Below are positions 1-8,824 of a stretch of DNA of 64,000 bases, piece by piece; the stretch's first letter is position 1, and every line of letters begins with the position of its first letter. Source of the DNA: Pseudomonas sp. PDM05 (GTDB lineage: Bacteria > Pseudomonadota > Gammaproteobacteria > Pseudomonadales > Pseudomonadaceae); the NCBI RefSeq assembly GCF_014851685.1, contig NZ_JACVAC010000005.1:62001-126000 (forward strand). The letters run 5' to 3'. The translations under genes and the position numbers were made by a program. Below the pieces are notes generated by a model. That model saw only the letters and a list, made by a program, of their open reading frames with translations. It was not told where the DNA came from and did not search any database.

Positions 1-17
1 CAATGTAGCAACTGGAA

Positions 18-293
18 ATGGGCACGATCACAGCACGTAAGCGCAAGGACAACTCGACAGCCTACGCGGCGCAGATACGGATCAATCGGGATGGCAAGAC
101 AGTTTATCAGGAAAGCCGAACCTTCGACTGTAAGCAGGTCGCCCAGGCCTGGGCCAAGCGACGGGAGACCGAGCTGGCTCAGCCAGATGAGTTGGGCCAT
201 GCAGCGCCGAACAGCCAGAGTTGGTGGAGTACGCGCAGCCCACGCCTTTTCAGCCGAATATCTATCTGGGTATTTGGAAGAAGTTTTGGCTGA
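18..293 (+). pseudogene. Phage-type tyrosine integrase, N-terminal remnant
   Basis: The first 60 or so residues (MGTITARKRKDNSTAYAAQI onward, through WAKRRETELAQPDEL) read like the arm-binding N-terminus of phage and island tyrosine recombinases. After that the frame turns into unrelated, Arg/Ser-rich sequence and stops, with no catalytic domain (no R-HxR-Y) in any frame downstream before cysC. What is seen is therefore a broken 5' end. It is probably the scar of an excised or decayed prophage or island. The other end of the element could lie left of the window. Confidence 0.65.
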
Positions 294-398
294 CCGCCTG
301 GTGCAGTGACGTCGAGGTTTGCCGGCTACAATAAAACGTTGCCCAGTGGAATGCTCGGGCGGACATAATCAATGTGTTGTGAGGCGCTAGACTATTTT

Positions 399-1019
399 AT
401 GAATTCGCCGGTCAATAACCAGAATTTGACTTCTGTCAGCCACCATGTGAGCCAGGCTGAGCGCGCCCATTACATGGGGCATCGCGGCACTGTGCTTTGG
501 TTCACTGGGCTCTCCGCCTCTGGCAAGTCGAGTCTGGCGATGGCGTTGGAGGCTCACCTGTTGAGATCGGGTTACGCGTGCTACACCCTTGACGGGGATA
601 ATGTCCGCAAGGGGCTTAACGCCAATTTGGGCTTTTCAGAAGACGATAGAACAGAAAATATTCGCCGGGTAAGTGAAGTGGCGGCCCTGTTCGCTGATGC
701 GGGCATGATTTGCATCACGGCGTTTATTTCACCCTATCGTGAGGGGAGGGCGCGTGCGCGTGCCGTCGCCTGCAACACTTCGTTTCATGAGATCTACATA
801 GCGGCAGACTTGGCAACCTGTGAGATGCGTGACCCCAAGGGTCTATACCGCAAGGCCAGGGCCAAAGAGCTTCGCGATTTTACCGGTATAGACGCGCCTT
901 ACGAGCCGCCGCTGGCCCCTGATCTGATCATCGACACCGCTGGCCAGACGTTTGAGCACAGCTTGGGTCGACTGATTGAATATGTGGACGAACATATCCT
1001 GCCTGGAACTGACAAGTAA
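399..1019 (+). CDS. cysC: Adenylylsulfate (APS) kinase, stand-alone CysC
   Basis: This cytoplasmic kinase phosphorylates adenosine 5'-phosphosulfate to PAPS, the sulfate donor. The 206-residue protein carries a P-loop (GLSASGKSS, near residue 40), the LDGDNVR motif, GFSEDDRTENIRR, the ISPYR segment and DPKGLYRKARA followed by FTGIDAPYE, all in family order and at normal length. An upstream ATG at 372 would add nine residues; the later ATG fits CysC N-termini better. Pseudomonads usually make PAPS with a fused CysNC protein, so a separate cysC beside an integrase stub and an LPS kinase gene suggests an acquired copy, perhaps for sulfated or sulfur-containing surface glycans. That role is inference. 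Confidence 0.9.
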   Translation: MNSPVNNQNLTSVSHHVSQAERAHYMGHRGTVLWFTGLSASGKSSLAMALEAHLLRSGYACYTLDGDNVRKGLNANLGFSEDDRTENIRRVSEVAALFADAGMICITAFISPYREGRARARAVACNTSFHEIYIAADLATCEMRDPKGLYRKARAKELRDFTGIDAPYEPPLAPDLIIDTAGQTFEHSLGRLIEYVDEHILPGTDK

Positions 1020-1111
1020 TCAGCCGCTTCACGCACAGGACAAACTGAGTTCAATGAGTGTTACTGCCCCGTCATCAGAAGAACAGCCGACGTGTATTGA
1101 ACCCGATGTTT

Positions 1112-1207
1112 TTAAACGATGCCTAAAACCCTGAAGTGTCCGTGGATATCGCCGACTATAAAGTCTCGACCCGTTTTTTTGGGATTAAACGATTGGACTT
1201 GGTACAT
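1112..1207 (-). pseudogene. Stub of a PP1-type serine/threonine metallophosphatase
   Basis: Thirty-one codons from an ATG read MYQVQSF, then KKTGRDFIVGDIHGHF, and stop soon after. GDIHG is the first metal-binding motif of the calcineurin-like phosphoesterase family, and phosphatases of this type begin with almost exactly this segment. None of the later motifs (GDxxDRG, GNHE) is present in any frame between the stub and the neighbouring genes. The gene is therefore truncated to its first motif. It sits in a 359-base gap between cysC and the LPS kinase that otherwise holds no gene. Confidence 0.6.
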
Positions 1208-1345
1208 GCTGAGTGATTTTATGAGTTGATATTCAGGTCTGAGACTATCGCTTGGCCGGGATTTTGATAAAAAGTCCTGGGGGCAACATGCCCTATAAGG
1301 CCGCTGCAAACCCCATGCTTGCGGCGCTGCCTTCACTGAATCCGC

Positions 1346-1372
1346 ACCCTGCTGCCGGACGGCATTCAGGGT
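1346..1372 (-). terminator. Imperfect hairpin downstream of the LPS kinase gene
   Basis: Six-base outer arms (ACCCTG and CAGGGT) and five-base inner arms (TGCCG and CGGCA) fold into an interrupted stem seven bases beyond the stop codon of the minus-strand kinase gene. No run of T follows on that strand, so it may be only a 3'-end stabiliser. Confidence 0.3.
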
Positions 1373-1378
1373 TTGTGC

Positions 1379-2218
1379 TCACCCTGTAGTCACCGTGCCC
1401 TTATGAAAAATCTCCCGTCTGGCTCGGCGGCTTATATTTTCATACTTGCTTGCTGCATAGATGCTGTCGAATCGACGACGATCGATATCGCCATATTTGC
1501 TCAACTCGTCCATGACGAGTTGGTCGTATTCCTGTTCGATCACAAAGCGGAAGACTTCCCGGCGATAATAGAACCCGAATTGAAACGCTAATACTTCGGC
1601 CAAGTAGTCCGTCGGAGTGAGGAAGCAGTTTTCCAGATCAATTGCCTTCGCGGGGCGTGCGTCGTCAAAATTGATCATCACGTTGTTTGCCCAGAAGTCC
1701 ATGTGCACGATGCCTTTTTCGTGCAGGGCGCGAAGCAGGTCGAATGACCGCGTGATCAGGCTGCGGATGTCGCGGCTCTGGTTTAGCCACTCGAGACCAT
1801 TGAGATGGTCATCGAGCATTTCGGTGAAGATAAAAAACTCCTGGATCAAGCCAATCGCCGATTTCCTGTAGCCAAAGCCCAGCAAGTTGGCGACGGGGGC
1901 CCCGCGTTTCTGTGCGCCGTAGGTGTTGATGACTTCTTCGACCGGCCAATCGAACGCGCCGTCGCGCTTGGCACGTCCGAGGGTCACTCTCAATTTTGGC
2001 TTGAGGCTGTCGAGGGGTTGAAACTTGGCAAAAAGGTCGCTTTCCATGCCTTGAAGCGGGGCGCTGATGCGGTGCGGTAGCTGGTGTCGGCTGTCGATAA
2101 GGCTCTGGATCGCCAACTCGACACTGCTATCTGTTTCTTGTGTCAGAAAAATCCTGGCGTTGCGGTGGTCGAGTGTTGCTGGAAAGCTCCGAAGCACACC
2201 TGGGTCGGGGAAAATCAA
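1379..2218 (-). CDS. WaaP/Kdo-kinase-like lipopolysaccharide kinase family protein
   Basis: The protein has a protein-kinase-like fold of the kind used by LPS-core and Kdo kinases. Around residue 173 it shows the catalytic loop HMDFWANNV (HxDxxxxN pattern), followed by KAIDLENCF in the place of the metal-binding DFG. Upstream are a GFGYRKSAIGLIQEF strand, resembling the hinge, and an ALHEKGIVHMD helix typical of the family. The assigned start is TTG, with AAGGA seven bases upstream; a GTG eight codons in is an alternative. The likely role is phosphorylating a sugar of the lipopolysaccharide inner core at the inner membrane. The exact acceptor cannot be read from sequence. It sits alone on the minus strand among accessory genes. 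Confidence 0.65.
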   Translation of the reverse strand: MIFPDPGVLRSFPATLDHRNARIFLTQETDSSVELAIQSLIDSRHQLPHRISAPLQGMESDLFAKFQPLDSLKPKLRVTLGRAKRDGAFDWPVEEVINTYGAQKRGAPVANLLGFGYRKSAIGLIQEFFIFTEMLDDHLNGLEWLNQSRDIRSLITRSFDLLRALHEKGIVHMDFWANNVMINFDDARPAKAIDLENCFLTPTDYLAEVLAFQFGFYYRREVFRFVIEQEYDQLVMDELSKYGDIDRRRFDSIYAASKYENISRRARREIFHKGTVTTG

Positions 2219-2360
2219 AACACGTCCTTGTCATGGAGGAAATATGACGGGAATGTTACACGTGAGGTGCTATTGGATCCAACCTGAACCTAACCTGTCT
2301 GATAAATAAATAACTGTCCGCAGTTGGGCTTTGTTGCATTGACAGGTGCGTCTCGATCGT

Positions 2361-3548
2361 TTAATCGCCTCCGCGCATCCGACGGGCTACCAGGTAAAGC
2401 CCCAGCCCAATCAAGGCCGTCGCTGCGCCAATGTAGCCGGTGCTGGTCCACCCCAGGCCTGCAGTGATCGCGATCCCGCCAAACCATGGTCCCAACGCAT
2501 TGGCCAAGTTGAATGCCGCGTGGTTGGACGCCGCCGCCAGGCTTGGTGCTTCGTGGGCAATGTCCATCAGGCGGATCTGCAGCGGTGCTGCCAGTGACAC
2601 CATGGTGCCGACCAGGCCGATGCCCAGCAACACACCCCAAAGCGATCCGGCAGCGAAAGGGAAGAACACCAGCACGGCCATCGACCAGACCAATATCAAC
2701 CCCACGGCGCGGAACTGCATGCGATCGAACAGCTTTCCACCGGCAATATTGCCGATGATGCCGCCAACGCCAAATGCGGCCAGGCCGAAGGGGATCCACT
2801 GAGGCGCGACCTTGGTCACTTCGAGCATGGTCGGGGCCAGATAGCTGAAGACGCAGAACATGCCGGCAAAACCGATGGCGCCAATCGACAGGGCCATCCA
2901 CACCTGGGGTTTGGTGAAAGCGCGCAGTTCCTTGCGTGGGTCGCTGCGCGGTTCGTCATGACGCTCGGGGACGAAGCGCCAGACCAGGGCGATGGTGCAG
3001 AGGGCGATCAGGCTCACCAGCGCAAACGCCGAACGCCATCCCAGATGCTGCCCCAGGAAAGTCGCGATTGGATTGCCCAGTAGCATGGCCAGAGTCAAGC
3101 CCATCATTACGCGCGCGACGGCACCGGCGCGCTTGTCCGAGGGCACCATGCTGGACGCTACTACGGCGGCAATCCCAAAGTAAGCACCGTGGGGCAGGCC
3201 GCTGACAAAGCGGAACGCCACCAGGGAGCTGAACGTCGGGGTGAAGGCGGTCGCCAGGTTGCCCAAGGCATAAAGACCCATCAGCAATAGCAGCATATGT
3301 TTGCGCAATAGCCTGGCGCCAAGGATTGCCAGCAGCGGGGCGCCGACCATTACGCCCAGGGCATACGCGCTGATCGCATGGCCCACCTGGGGTTCGCTCA
3401 GGTGCAGGTTGCTGGCGATGTCGGGCATCAAGCCCATGATCGCAAATTCGCCGGTACCAATCGCGAAGCTGCCGACGGCCATCGCCGCTTCCATTTTGGC
3501 GGCGCTGCGCGCGGGCAGTACGTGCCCAGGTGTTTGTTGGGTGGACAT
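2361..3548 (-). CDS. MFS transporter, AraJ/YdhP-like drug or sugar efflux family
   Basis: This is a 12-helix inner-membrane transporter of about 395 residues. Helix 1 carries MAVGSFAIGTGEFAIMGLMP, the typical start of the DHA1 efflux group with AraJ, YdhP and NepI. The helix 4 region has RFVSGLPHGAYFGIA, and a charged cytoplasmic loop (FVPERHDEPRSDPRKELR) separates the two halves. ATG at 3548 begins MSTQQTPGHV; a TTG nine codons earlier is possible, and neither has a strong ribosome-binding site. No regulator or partner gene is adjacent, so the substrate is unknown. Export by proton antiport is inferred from the family. Confidence 0.85.
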   Translation of the reverse strand: MSTQQTPGHVLPARSAAKMEAAMAVGSFAIGTGEFAIMGLMPDIASNLHLSEPQVGHAISAYALGVMVGAPLLAILGARLLRKHMLLLLMGLYALGNLATAFTPTFSSLVAFRFVSGLPHGAYFGIAAVVASSMVPSDKRAGAVARVMMGLTLAMLLGNPIATFLGQHLGWRSAFALVSLIALCTIALVWRFVPERHDEPRSDPRKELRAFTKPQVWMALSIGAIGFAGMFCVFSYLAPTMLEVTKVAPQWIPFGLAAFGVGGIIGNIAGGKLFDRMQFRAVGLILVWSMAVLVFFPFAAGSLWGVLLGIGLVGTMVSLAAPLQIRLMDIAHEAPSLAAASNHAAFNLANALGPWFGGIAITAGLGWTSTGYIGAATALIGLGLYLVARRMRGGD

Positions 3549-3836
3549 GGAATGCTCTGTTCTCAAGGGGCGCAAGGTAAGCCGGTGATGCTAAAGAACG
3601 TCAAGGGAGGCGTCTAGGAAAGGCTTTTCACACCAGAGTTCAGGGCTTTCAGGCGCTTGGCGTTCAGGTGTGGTTTGGTCCATAGAATGCGCAGGGTAGA
3701 AGAGTCGTTAGTGAGTGGTGGCGCAGGGATTTCATACGATCGCTCGAATCCTCGATGAGTGTTTAATAAAAACCGCTGCGAATGCGCTGATTGTTTTTAA
3801 ATAGTAGTTCTTATGGTCTGTCCAGCATCAATAGTG

Positions 3837-4481
3837 TTAGTCGCGATTCGTACGCTCATAATGAGATTTGAGCAGGGGTAGCAAGGCCAATAAACACCCC
3901 ACTAATAGTCCCAGGAAAATACCCGCTACCAAATACGGTGTTATGGCTTTTGCGTTTTTTATTTTGACTTTACCCAGGGTGTTGAATGCCCTGAGGCTGT
4001 GATCAACCGTCAGGGACGGTAGGCTGAGGGCAAGGGCCTGTGTGTTGGCGGTATCCAATATCGATTTCAGTTTCGATATAGCCAGTTCTTTTGAGTTTGC
4101 CTTGAACGACGCCAGATGGACGTAGGGTTGGGGCGTGCCCACGATGTCAACCTTGTTGGCTGTCATGATGCCCATGGCGATGTAGTACACATCGTCCTGG
4201 ATCGAGCTGTAGAGCTTGATTTCTATCGGTTGTGTCGTCGAGACGGGCACCGTTTCGGTGCTGCGCACTTCTCTGTACATACTCAACAATGAGCCTTTGG
4301 TGATATAGCTGCTGGCAACCCATTTAGGGGGTGAAAAGTAAAACGCAGCCAACGCAATCACTACTCCAATCACAACGGCTATACTTATTTTTATTTTATT
4401 TTTCCATAAGGCATGGATGAATGGCAGGAGATCTATTTCATCATCGTTGTATTGATTATTCGGCTTCGTCATGCTTCTCAC
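3837..4481 (-). CDS. Short Wzz/chain-length-determinant-like membrane protein
   Basis: The layout is that of a small polysaccharide co-polymerase: a short acidic N-terminus (YNDDEIDLLPFIHALWKNK), a transmembrane helix near residues 33-50 (ISIAVVIGVVIALAAFYF), a periplasmic part of about 125 residues, then a second helix near 182-202 and a short basic tail. At 214 residues it is far shorter than the 426-residue Wzz of the O-antigen locus later in the window, because the periplasmic domain is reduced. GTG at 4481 is preferred because AAGGA lies six bases upstream; an ATG three codons later lacks such spacing. It stands alone, so it may be a second modal-length regulator or an unrelated member of the family. 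Confidence 0.65.
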   Translation of the reverse strand: MRSMTKPNNQYNDDEIDLLPFIHALWKNKIKISIAVVIGVVIALAAFYFSPPKWVASSYITKGSLLSMYREVRSTETVPVSTTQPIEIKLYSSIQDDVYYIAMGIMTANKVDIVGTPQPYVHLASFKANSKELAISKLKSILDTANTQALALSLPSLTVDHSLRAFNTLGKVKIKNAKAITPYLVAGIFLGLLVGCLLALLPLLKSHYERTNRD

Positions 4482-4969
4482 GAGAGATCCTTTTTAATAC
4501 GTTTCGATGATTGTAGATTAGTTAAATGCATTTGCTGTTACAGCGTTACCGGACAATGACAATATCGATTGTGGCGGGAGGCGAAAGGTTCCAATCTGCT
4601 ACGGTATGGCTTTTGCTCCGGTAGCCCGCCGATGTCGGGATTCGACCGCTGAGTCCACATCAGACGCCCCATCCTCCTCGGGCATGATATTCTGCGCGCC
4701 ATCTTGGTCTGAGCTTTCCTCGGCACGTACACCCGAATACGTGCCGGCGGATGACTGTCGCCGAGGTAGCTGAAGCCAATAATGATAAGAAGTCAGCGCA
4801 GAAGGGACATAAAAGTGAGGTCGATACGTCGGCCTTGTGTGCCCACCCTGCGGTCCTGAAGTGAATGTGCAAACCCTATCTCGCGGTGCGTTGCCTGGCG
4901 CAGCGTGAAGGAGGGTCGTCCATGATTAGGGGCAGTGGGGCGGATGGCGTTTTATCATAGGTGCTACTG
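4482..4969. other. Intergenic region between the Wzz-like gene and mqo
   Basis: About 490 bases without a supportable gene. The two flanking genes are transcribed away from each other, so both promoters should lie here. The only clear structure is the inverted repeat at 4721-4746. The Shine-Dalgarno of mqo (AGGTG at 4958-4962) lies at the right end. Short open frames on both strands look like chance. Confidence 0.5.
4721..4746. repeat. Perfect 9-bp inverted repeat upstream of mqo
   Basis: CGGCACGTA and TACGTGCCG face each other across eight bases. There is no T run on either side, so a terminator is unlikely. It lies about 225 bases before the mqo start and could be a protein-binding site or an RNA hairpin in a long leader. 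Confidence 0.5.
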
Positions 4970-6616
4970 ATGTTTAAGAAAGTAAACACTGCCCTGCTGG
5001 GGCTGGCTTTGTCGATGGGGATCACGTCCGTTCACGCGGAAGAGGCAAAGAAAGTCGATGTGCTGCTGATCGGCGGCGGCATCATGAGTGCAACCCTGGG
5101 TGTATGGCTCAATGAGCTGGAGCCGGGTTGGTCGATGGAGATGGTCGAGCGCCTCGATGGCGTCGCCGAAGAAAGCTCCAACGGCTGGAATAACGCGGGT
5201 ACCGGTCACTCGGCTCTGGCTGAACTGAACTACACCCCGGAAGACAAGAACGGCAACGTTGAGATCCCGAAAGCGGTCGAAATCAACGAAGCATTCCAGA
5301 TCTCCCGTCAGTTCTGGTCCTGGCAGGTCCAGCAGGGCGTGCTGAAGAACCCACGTTCGTTCATCAACACCACTCCGCACATGAGCTTTGTGTGGGGCGA
5401 TGACAACATCAAGTTCCTCAAGAAGCGTTACGAAGCCCTGCAAGCCAGCCCGCTGTTTGCCGGCATGCAGTACTCCGAAGACCCGGCGCAGATCGCCAAG
5501 TGGGTCCCGCTGATGATGGAAGGGCGTGACCCGAACCAGAAAATCGCGGCTACCTGGAGTCCGCTGGGTACCGACATGAACTTTGGCGAAATCACGCGCC
5601 AATTCGTCGCTCACCTGCAAACCACGCCCAAGTTCGACCTGAAACTGTCGAGCGAAGTGCAGGACATCACCAAGAACGCCGACGGTTCGTGGCGTGTCAG
5701 CTACAAAAACCTGAAAGACGGCACCAAGACCGAAACCGACGCCAAGTTCGTGTTCATCGGCGCGGGTGGCGGTGCATTGCACCTGCTGCAAAAATCCGGC
5801 ATTCCTGAAGCCCGGGAATACGCTGGCTTCCCGGTAGGTGGTTCGTTCCTGGTGACCGATAACCCAACCGTGGCCGAGCAGCACCTGGCCAAGGCCTACG
5901 GCAAAGCGTCGGTTGGCGCGCCACCGATGTCGGTTCCGCACTTGGACACCCGCGTGCTGGATGGCAAGCGCGTGATCCTGTTTGGCCCATTCGCAACCTT
6001 CTCCACCAAGTTCCTGAAGGAAGGTTCGTACCTGGACCTGCTGACCAGCACCACCACCCACAACATCTGGCCAATGACCAAAGTCGGTATTCGTGAATAC
6101 CCACTGGTCGAGTACCTTGCTGGCCAACTGATGCTGTCGGATGACGACCGCTTCAAGGCGCTGCAAGAGTACTTCCCGAACGCCAAGAAAGAAGACTGGC
6201 GCCTGTGGCAAGCCGGTCAGCGCGTGCAGATCATCAAGCGTGACGAAGAGCAGGGCGGCGTCCTGAAGCTGGGCACCGAAGTGGTCAGCTCTGCCGACAA
6301 CACCATTGCAGGCCTGCTGGGTGCATCGCCGGGCGCGTCCACCGCGGCTCCGATCATGCTGACCGTGCTGCAGAAAGTGTTCAAGGACAAGGTTGCGACC
6401 CCTGAGTGGCAGGCCAAGCTGCACCAGATCGTACCGAGCTATGGTACCAAGCTGAACGACAGCCCTGAAGCGGTTGCCAAGGAATGGGCCTACACCGCCG
6501 GTGTCCTGCAACTGCCGACACCGCCTGTGATCCCACAAAGCGCCGCGCCAAAGGCTGTCGAGGCTGCAAAGCCTGCGGCTGAGCCGAGCAAGCCGGCGTC
6601 TGATCTGGCGTTGTAA
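4970..6616 (+). CDS. mqo: Malate:quinone oxidoreductase with an apparent signal peptide
   Basis: This FAD enzyme oxidises malate to oxaloacetate and passes electrons to the quinone pool, replacing soluble malate dehydrogenase in the citric acid cycle. Evidence is the dinucleotide-binding [12 protein letters not shown] (about 33-44), the family's [20 protein letters not shown], the repeated [15 protein letters not shown] strand and the C-terminal [16 protein letters not shown]. Length is 548 residues, slightly long because of a Pro/Ala-rich tail. ATG 4970 follows AGGTG. Unusually for an FAD protein, the first 23 residues ([19 protein letters not shown], then VHA before EE) have the shape of a Sec signal peptide. 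It is monocistronic, with its own terminator. Confidence 0.93.
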   Translation: MFKKVNTALLGLALSMGITSVHAEEAKKVDVLLIGGGIMSATLGVWLNELEPGWSMEMVERLDGVAEESSNGWNNAGTGHSALAELNYTPEDKNGNVEIPKAVEINEAFQISRQFWSWQVQQGVLKNPRSFINTTPHMSFVWGDDNIKFLKKRYEALQASPLFAGMQYSEDPAQIAKWVPLMMEGRDPNQKIAATWSPLGTDMNFGEITRQFVAHLQTTPKFDLKLSSEVQDITKNADGSWRVSYKNLKDGTKTETDAKFVFIGAGGGALHLLQKSGIPEAREYAGFPVGGSFLVTDNPTVAEQHLAKAYGKASVGAPPMSVPHLDTRVLDGKRVILFGPFATFSTKFLKEGSYLDLLTSTTTHNIWPMTKVGIREYPLVEYLAGQLMLSDDDRFKALQEYFPNAKKEDWRLWQAGQRVQIIKRDEEQGGVLKLGTEVVSSADNTIAGLLGASPGASTAAPIMLTVLQKVFKDKVATPEWQAKLHQIVPSYGTKLNDSPEAVAKEWAYTAGVLQLPTPPVIPQSAAPKAVEAAKPAAEPSKPASDLAL

Positions 6617-6651
6617 GAAGCAGCTGTGGTCCCACGGACCACGCTGAAACA

Positions 6652-6691
6652 AAAAAGCCCGCTGAACCGGCAACGGTCAGCGGTTTTTTTT
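6652..6691. terminator. Bidirectional Rho-independent terminator after mqo
   Basis: A seven-base stem (CCGCTGA with TCAGCGG) is preceded by six A and followed by eight T. It can therefore end both mqo on the plus strand and the convergent reductase gene on the minus strand. Confidence 0.85.
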
Positions 6692-6700
6692 GTGCGCAGG

Positions 6701-7372
6701 TTACCCGTGGGTGCGAACCCGCTCGACTGCAGGCAATTCCACCGTTCGCTCGGCTGCGGCCAGCGCCGCCTTCAAGGCGTGCTGGTCCAACCGGACACAA
6801 TAGGCCGGTTTGGCCCGCTCAAATCGCCAGCTTTCATCCAGCCCACCGGCATCCACCGCGTCGAAACCCAACTCATCAAGCAATCGGATCACTTGCGCCT
6901 TTGCCGCTGCATCATCCGCAGCCACTGGCAGCGCACGGCGGTCGGTGGCGCCGTGAGGGCGCGCATCCTGGGTCAGCTCCGGCGCAAAGATCGCATTGAA
7001 CACCTTCACTACGTGCGCGTGTGGCAGATGGTCGGCGAGCAGCCGGCTGGTGGTGGTTTCAAAACGGTCCAGCACTGGGATGTGCCCGTCGCGCTGCGGA
7101 TAGTAATTGTTGGCATCCATCACCGTCTTGCCTTCCAGCCATTGCGGGAGCACGGCGCGATAGTGCTCCAAGGGAATCGCTATGAGCACCAGTTCGCCGA
7201 ACTTGGCCGCGTCTTCCGCGCGGCCGACTTGAACACCGGGTATGCCGCTGAGCACGCTGCTCATGGTTTGTGGGCCACGGGAGTTGCTCAACATCACCTC
7301 CTGCCCGGCAGCCAGGGCCAACTGGGCAACGGCGCGCCCGATGAATCCTGCTCCAATAACGCCAATGTTCAT
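6701..7372 (-). CDS. NAD(P)-binding reductase, F420-dependent-NADP-reductase-like (NpdG/YqeC-type Rossmann protein)
   Basis: The 223-residue protein starts at once with the dinucleotide fold MNIGVIGAGFIGRAVAQLAL (GxGxxG). It then has the SNSRGP motif found in coenzyme-F420:NADP oxidoreductase-like proteins, which usually contacts the 2'-phosphate of NADP, and VVKVFNAIFAPEL, the family's second signature. Pseudomonads do not make F420, so the substrate is another hydride acceptor and unknown. ATG 7372 is chosen because AAGGAC lies directly upstream. The gene is divergent from a LysR regulator with a 99-base gap, the classic arrangement for a LysR gene and its target. Confidence 0.75.
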   Translation of the reverse strand: MNIGVIGAGFIGRAVAQLALAAGQEVMLSNSRGPQTMSSVLSGIPGVQVGRAEDAAKFGELVLIAIPLEHYRAVLPQWLEGKTVMDANNYYPQRDGHIPVLDRFETTTSRLLADHLPHAHVVKVFNAIFAPELTQDARPHGATDRRALPVAADDAAAKAQVIRLLDELGFDAVDAGGLDESWRFERAKPAYCVRLDQHALKAALAAAERTVELPAVERVRTHG

Positions 7373-7471
7373 GTCCTTGCTCCAGTGGATTGCGGGAGTG
7401 GTTATGATGATTGGCAACCATTTGGTGATAAATGATCGTTCTGGTGTTGCTGTTGTTACTGGGAGTAGGGA

Positions 7472-8398
7472 ATGATGGACCGTCTTTCAAGCATGAATGC
7501 TTTCGTGATGGCTGCCGAATCAGGCTCCTATGCCCGTGCGGCCGAGCGCTTGAACATGTCGGCACAGATGGTCGCCAAACACGTCGCGGCACTCGAGCAA
7601 CGTCTCGGTGCCCGCCTGCTCAATCGCACCACGCGGCGGCAAAGCCTGACGGAGTTGGGCAGTGCGTACTACGAGCGTTGCAAACATATTCTGACGGAGG
7701 CTGATGCCGCCGACTCGCTGGCGCAGATCATGAACGACACGCCGCGTGGCAAGCTGAAAGTCACTGCGCCGGTGACGTTTGGTTCCTACAGCCTGATGCC
7801 CTTGATCACCCAATTTCTACGCGACCACCCGGATGTGGAAATCGACCTGCACCTGACCGACCGATTCGTCGATCTGGTGGAGGAGGGTTACGAGGTGGCA
7901 TTTCGCATTGGTCCCCTCGCGACCACCGGCCTCACCGCGCGACCACTTGCGCCTTATCGTCTGGTGGTTTGCGCGGCGCCCGCTTACCTGGCAGCGAGAG
8001 GTCTACCGCTGACACCGGCAGACCTTGAGCACCACGAATGCCTGGGCTACGCCTTTTGGTCTCGACCGGCGGATCGCGAGTGGGTTTTTCACCAGGGCGC
8101 GACGTCTTACACCGTGCCGGTTGCCAGTCGTTTGCGGATCAACGAAAGCAGGGCCCTGATGTCGGCTGCGCTGGATGGTTTTGGTATCGTCCTCGGCCCG
8201 GAAGATTTCTTGCGTGTGGCGTTGGCCAAGGGCGAGTTGGTCCGGGTACTGCCTGACTTCGATGCGCCAAGTCGGCCGATGCATCTGGTCTATACCGCCA
8301 ACCGCCAGCGCACGGCCAAGCTGCGGCGATTTGTCGAGGCTGTGTTGCAGCGTTTCGGCGGCGATGGGTTCAGCAACCCGACAGACACTACCTGTTAA
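7472..8398 (+). CDS. LysR-family transcriptional regulator
   Basis: The N-terminal winged helix-turn-helix (MDRLSSMNAFVMAAESGSYA, then AAERLNMSAQMVAKHVAALE and NRTTRRQSLTELG) is followed by a substrate-binding domain starting near residue 90 (GKLKVTAPVTFGSYSLMPLI). The protein has 308 residues, normal for the family. Two adjacent ATG codons are possible, with GGGAG six and nine bases upstream. It most likely controls the divergent NAD(P)-reductase gene; the shared 99-base gap holds ATGAT and its complement ATCAT-like half sites around ACCATTTGGT. The inducer is unknown. Confidence 0.88.
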   Translation: MMDRLSSMNAFVMAAESGSYARAAERLNMSAQMVAKHVAALEQRLGARLLNRTTRRQSLTELGSAYYERCKHILTEADAADSLAQIMNDTPRGKLKVTAPVTFGSYSLMPLITQFLRDHPDVEIDLHLTDRFVDLVEEGYEVAFRIGPLATTGLTARPLAPYRLVVCAAPAYLAARGLPLTPADLEHHECLGYAFWSRPADREWVFHQGATSYTVPVASRLRINESRALMSAALDGFGIVLGPEDFLRVALAKGELVRVLPDFDAPSRPMHLVYTANRQRTAKLRRFVEAVLQRFGGDGFSNPTDTTC

Positions 8399-8486
8399 AA
8401 ATACTCCAGGCCAAGCAGGAGCGTGGCTGCAGCAAGGGGGGATTTTGTCGGTGCAGGTGTAGGGCGATGACGCCCGAGGGGTTTGT

Positions 8487-8816
8487 ATGTTGCTACGTTA
8501 TGCGGCATTGGCGGCGGTGGTCGTCGCGGCATCCGGGTGTGTGCAAGAGCGTGTCGTGCATGAACGCAGGCCGGTTCAGCATGAATACGTCGAGGTGATT
8601 GCCCCGCAGCCGCCGCCCGTGCAGGTGATCGAAGTCGAGCCGCCAGTCCGTTATGGCTACGTATGGTCGCGCGGTTACTGGCGTTGGGCGGGTGGGCGTT
8701 ACGTTGCGGTTCACGGCCATTGGGAGCCGGTGCGCGAGGGGTATCGCTACGTGCATCCGCATTGGGTGCAACGTAGTGATGGTTACCACTGGCAGGGTGG
8801 TGGCTGGGTGCGTTGA
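8487..8816 (+). CDS. Small YXWXGG-repeat lipoprotein-like envelope protein
   Basis: The 109-residue product begins with a short hydrophobic stretch ending in a lipobox-like AASGC (cysteine near residue 18), so it is probably a lipoprotein. The middle is Pro/Val/Glu-rich (PQPPPVQVIEVEPP). The second half holds aromatic repeats of the YVWSRGYWRWAGGRYV, HWEPVREGYRYVHPHW and YHWQGGGW type, known from BcpO/YXWXGG-domain proteins of proteobacterial envelopes. A GGGG-containing Shine-Dalgarno precedes ATG. Function is unknown. It stands alone between the LysR gene and a convergent small periplasmic protein gene. Confidence 0.75.
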   Translation: MLLRYAALAAVVVAASGCVQERVVHERRPVQHEYVEVIAPQPPPVQVIEVEPPVRYGYVWSRGYWRWAGGRYVAVHGHWEPVREGYRYVHPHWVQRSDGYHWQGGGWVR

Positions 8817-8824
8817 GCCCCAGG

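Noticed and set aside
4964..6673. 569-codon minus-strand frame opposite mqo
   Set aside because: Arg/Gln/His-rich, starts inside a terminator and shows no domain. mqo on the plus strand is certain.
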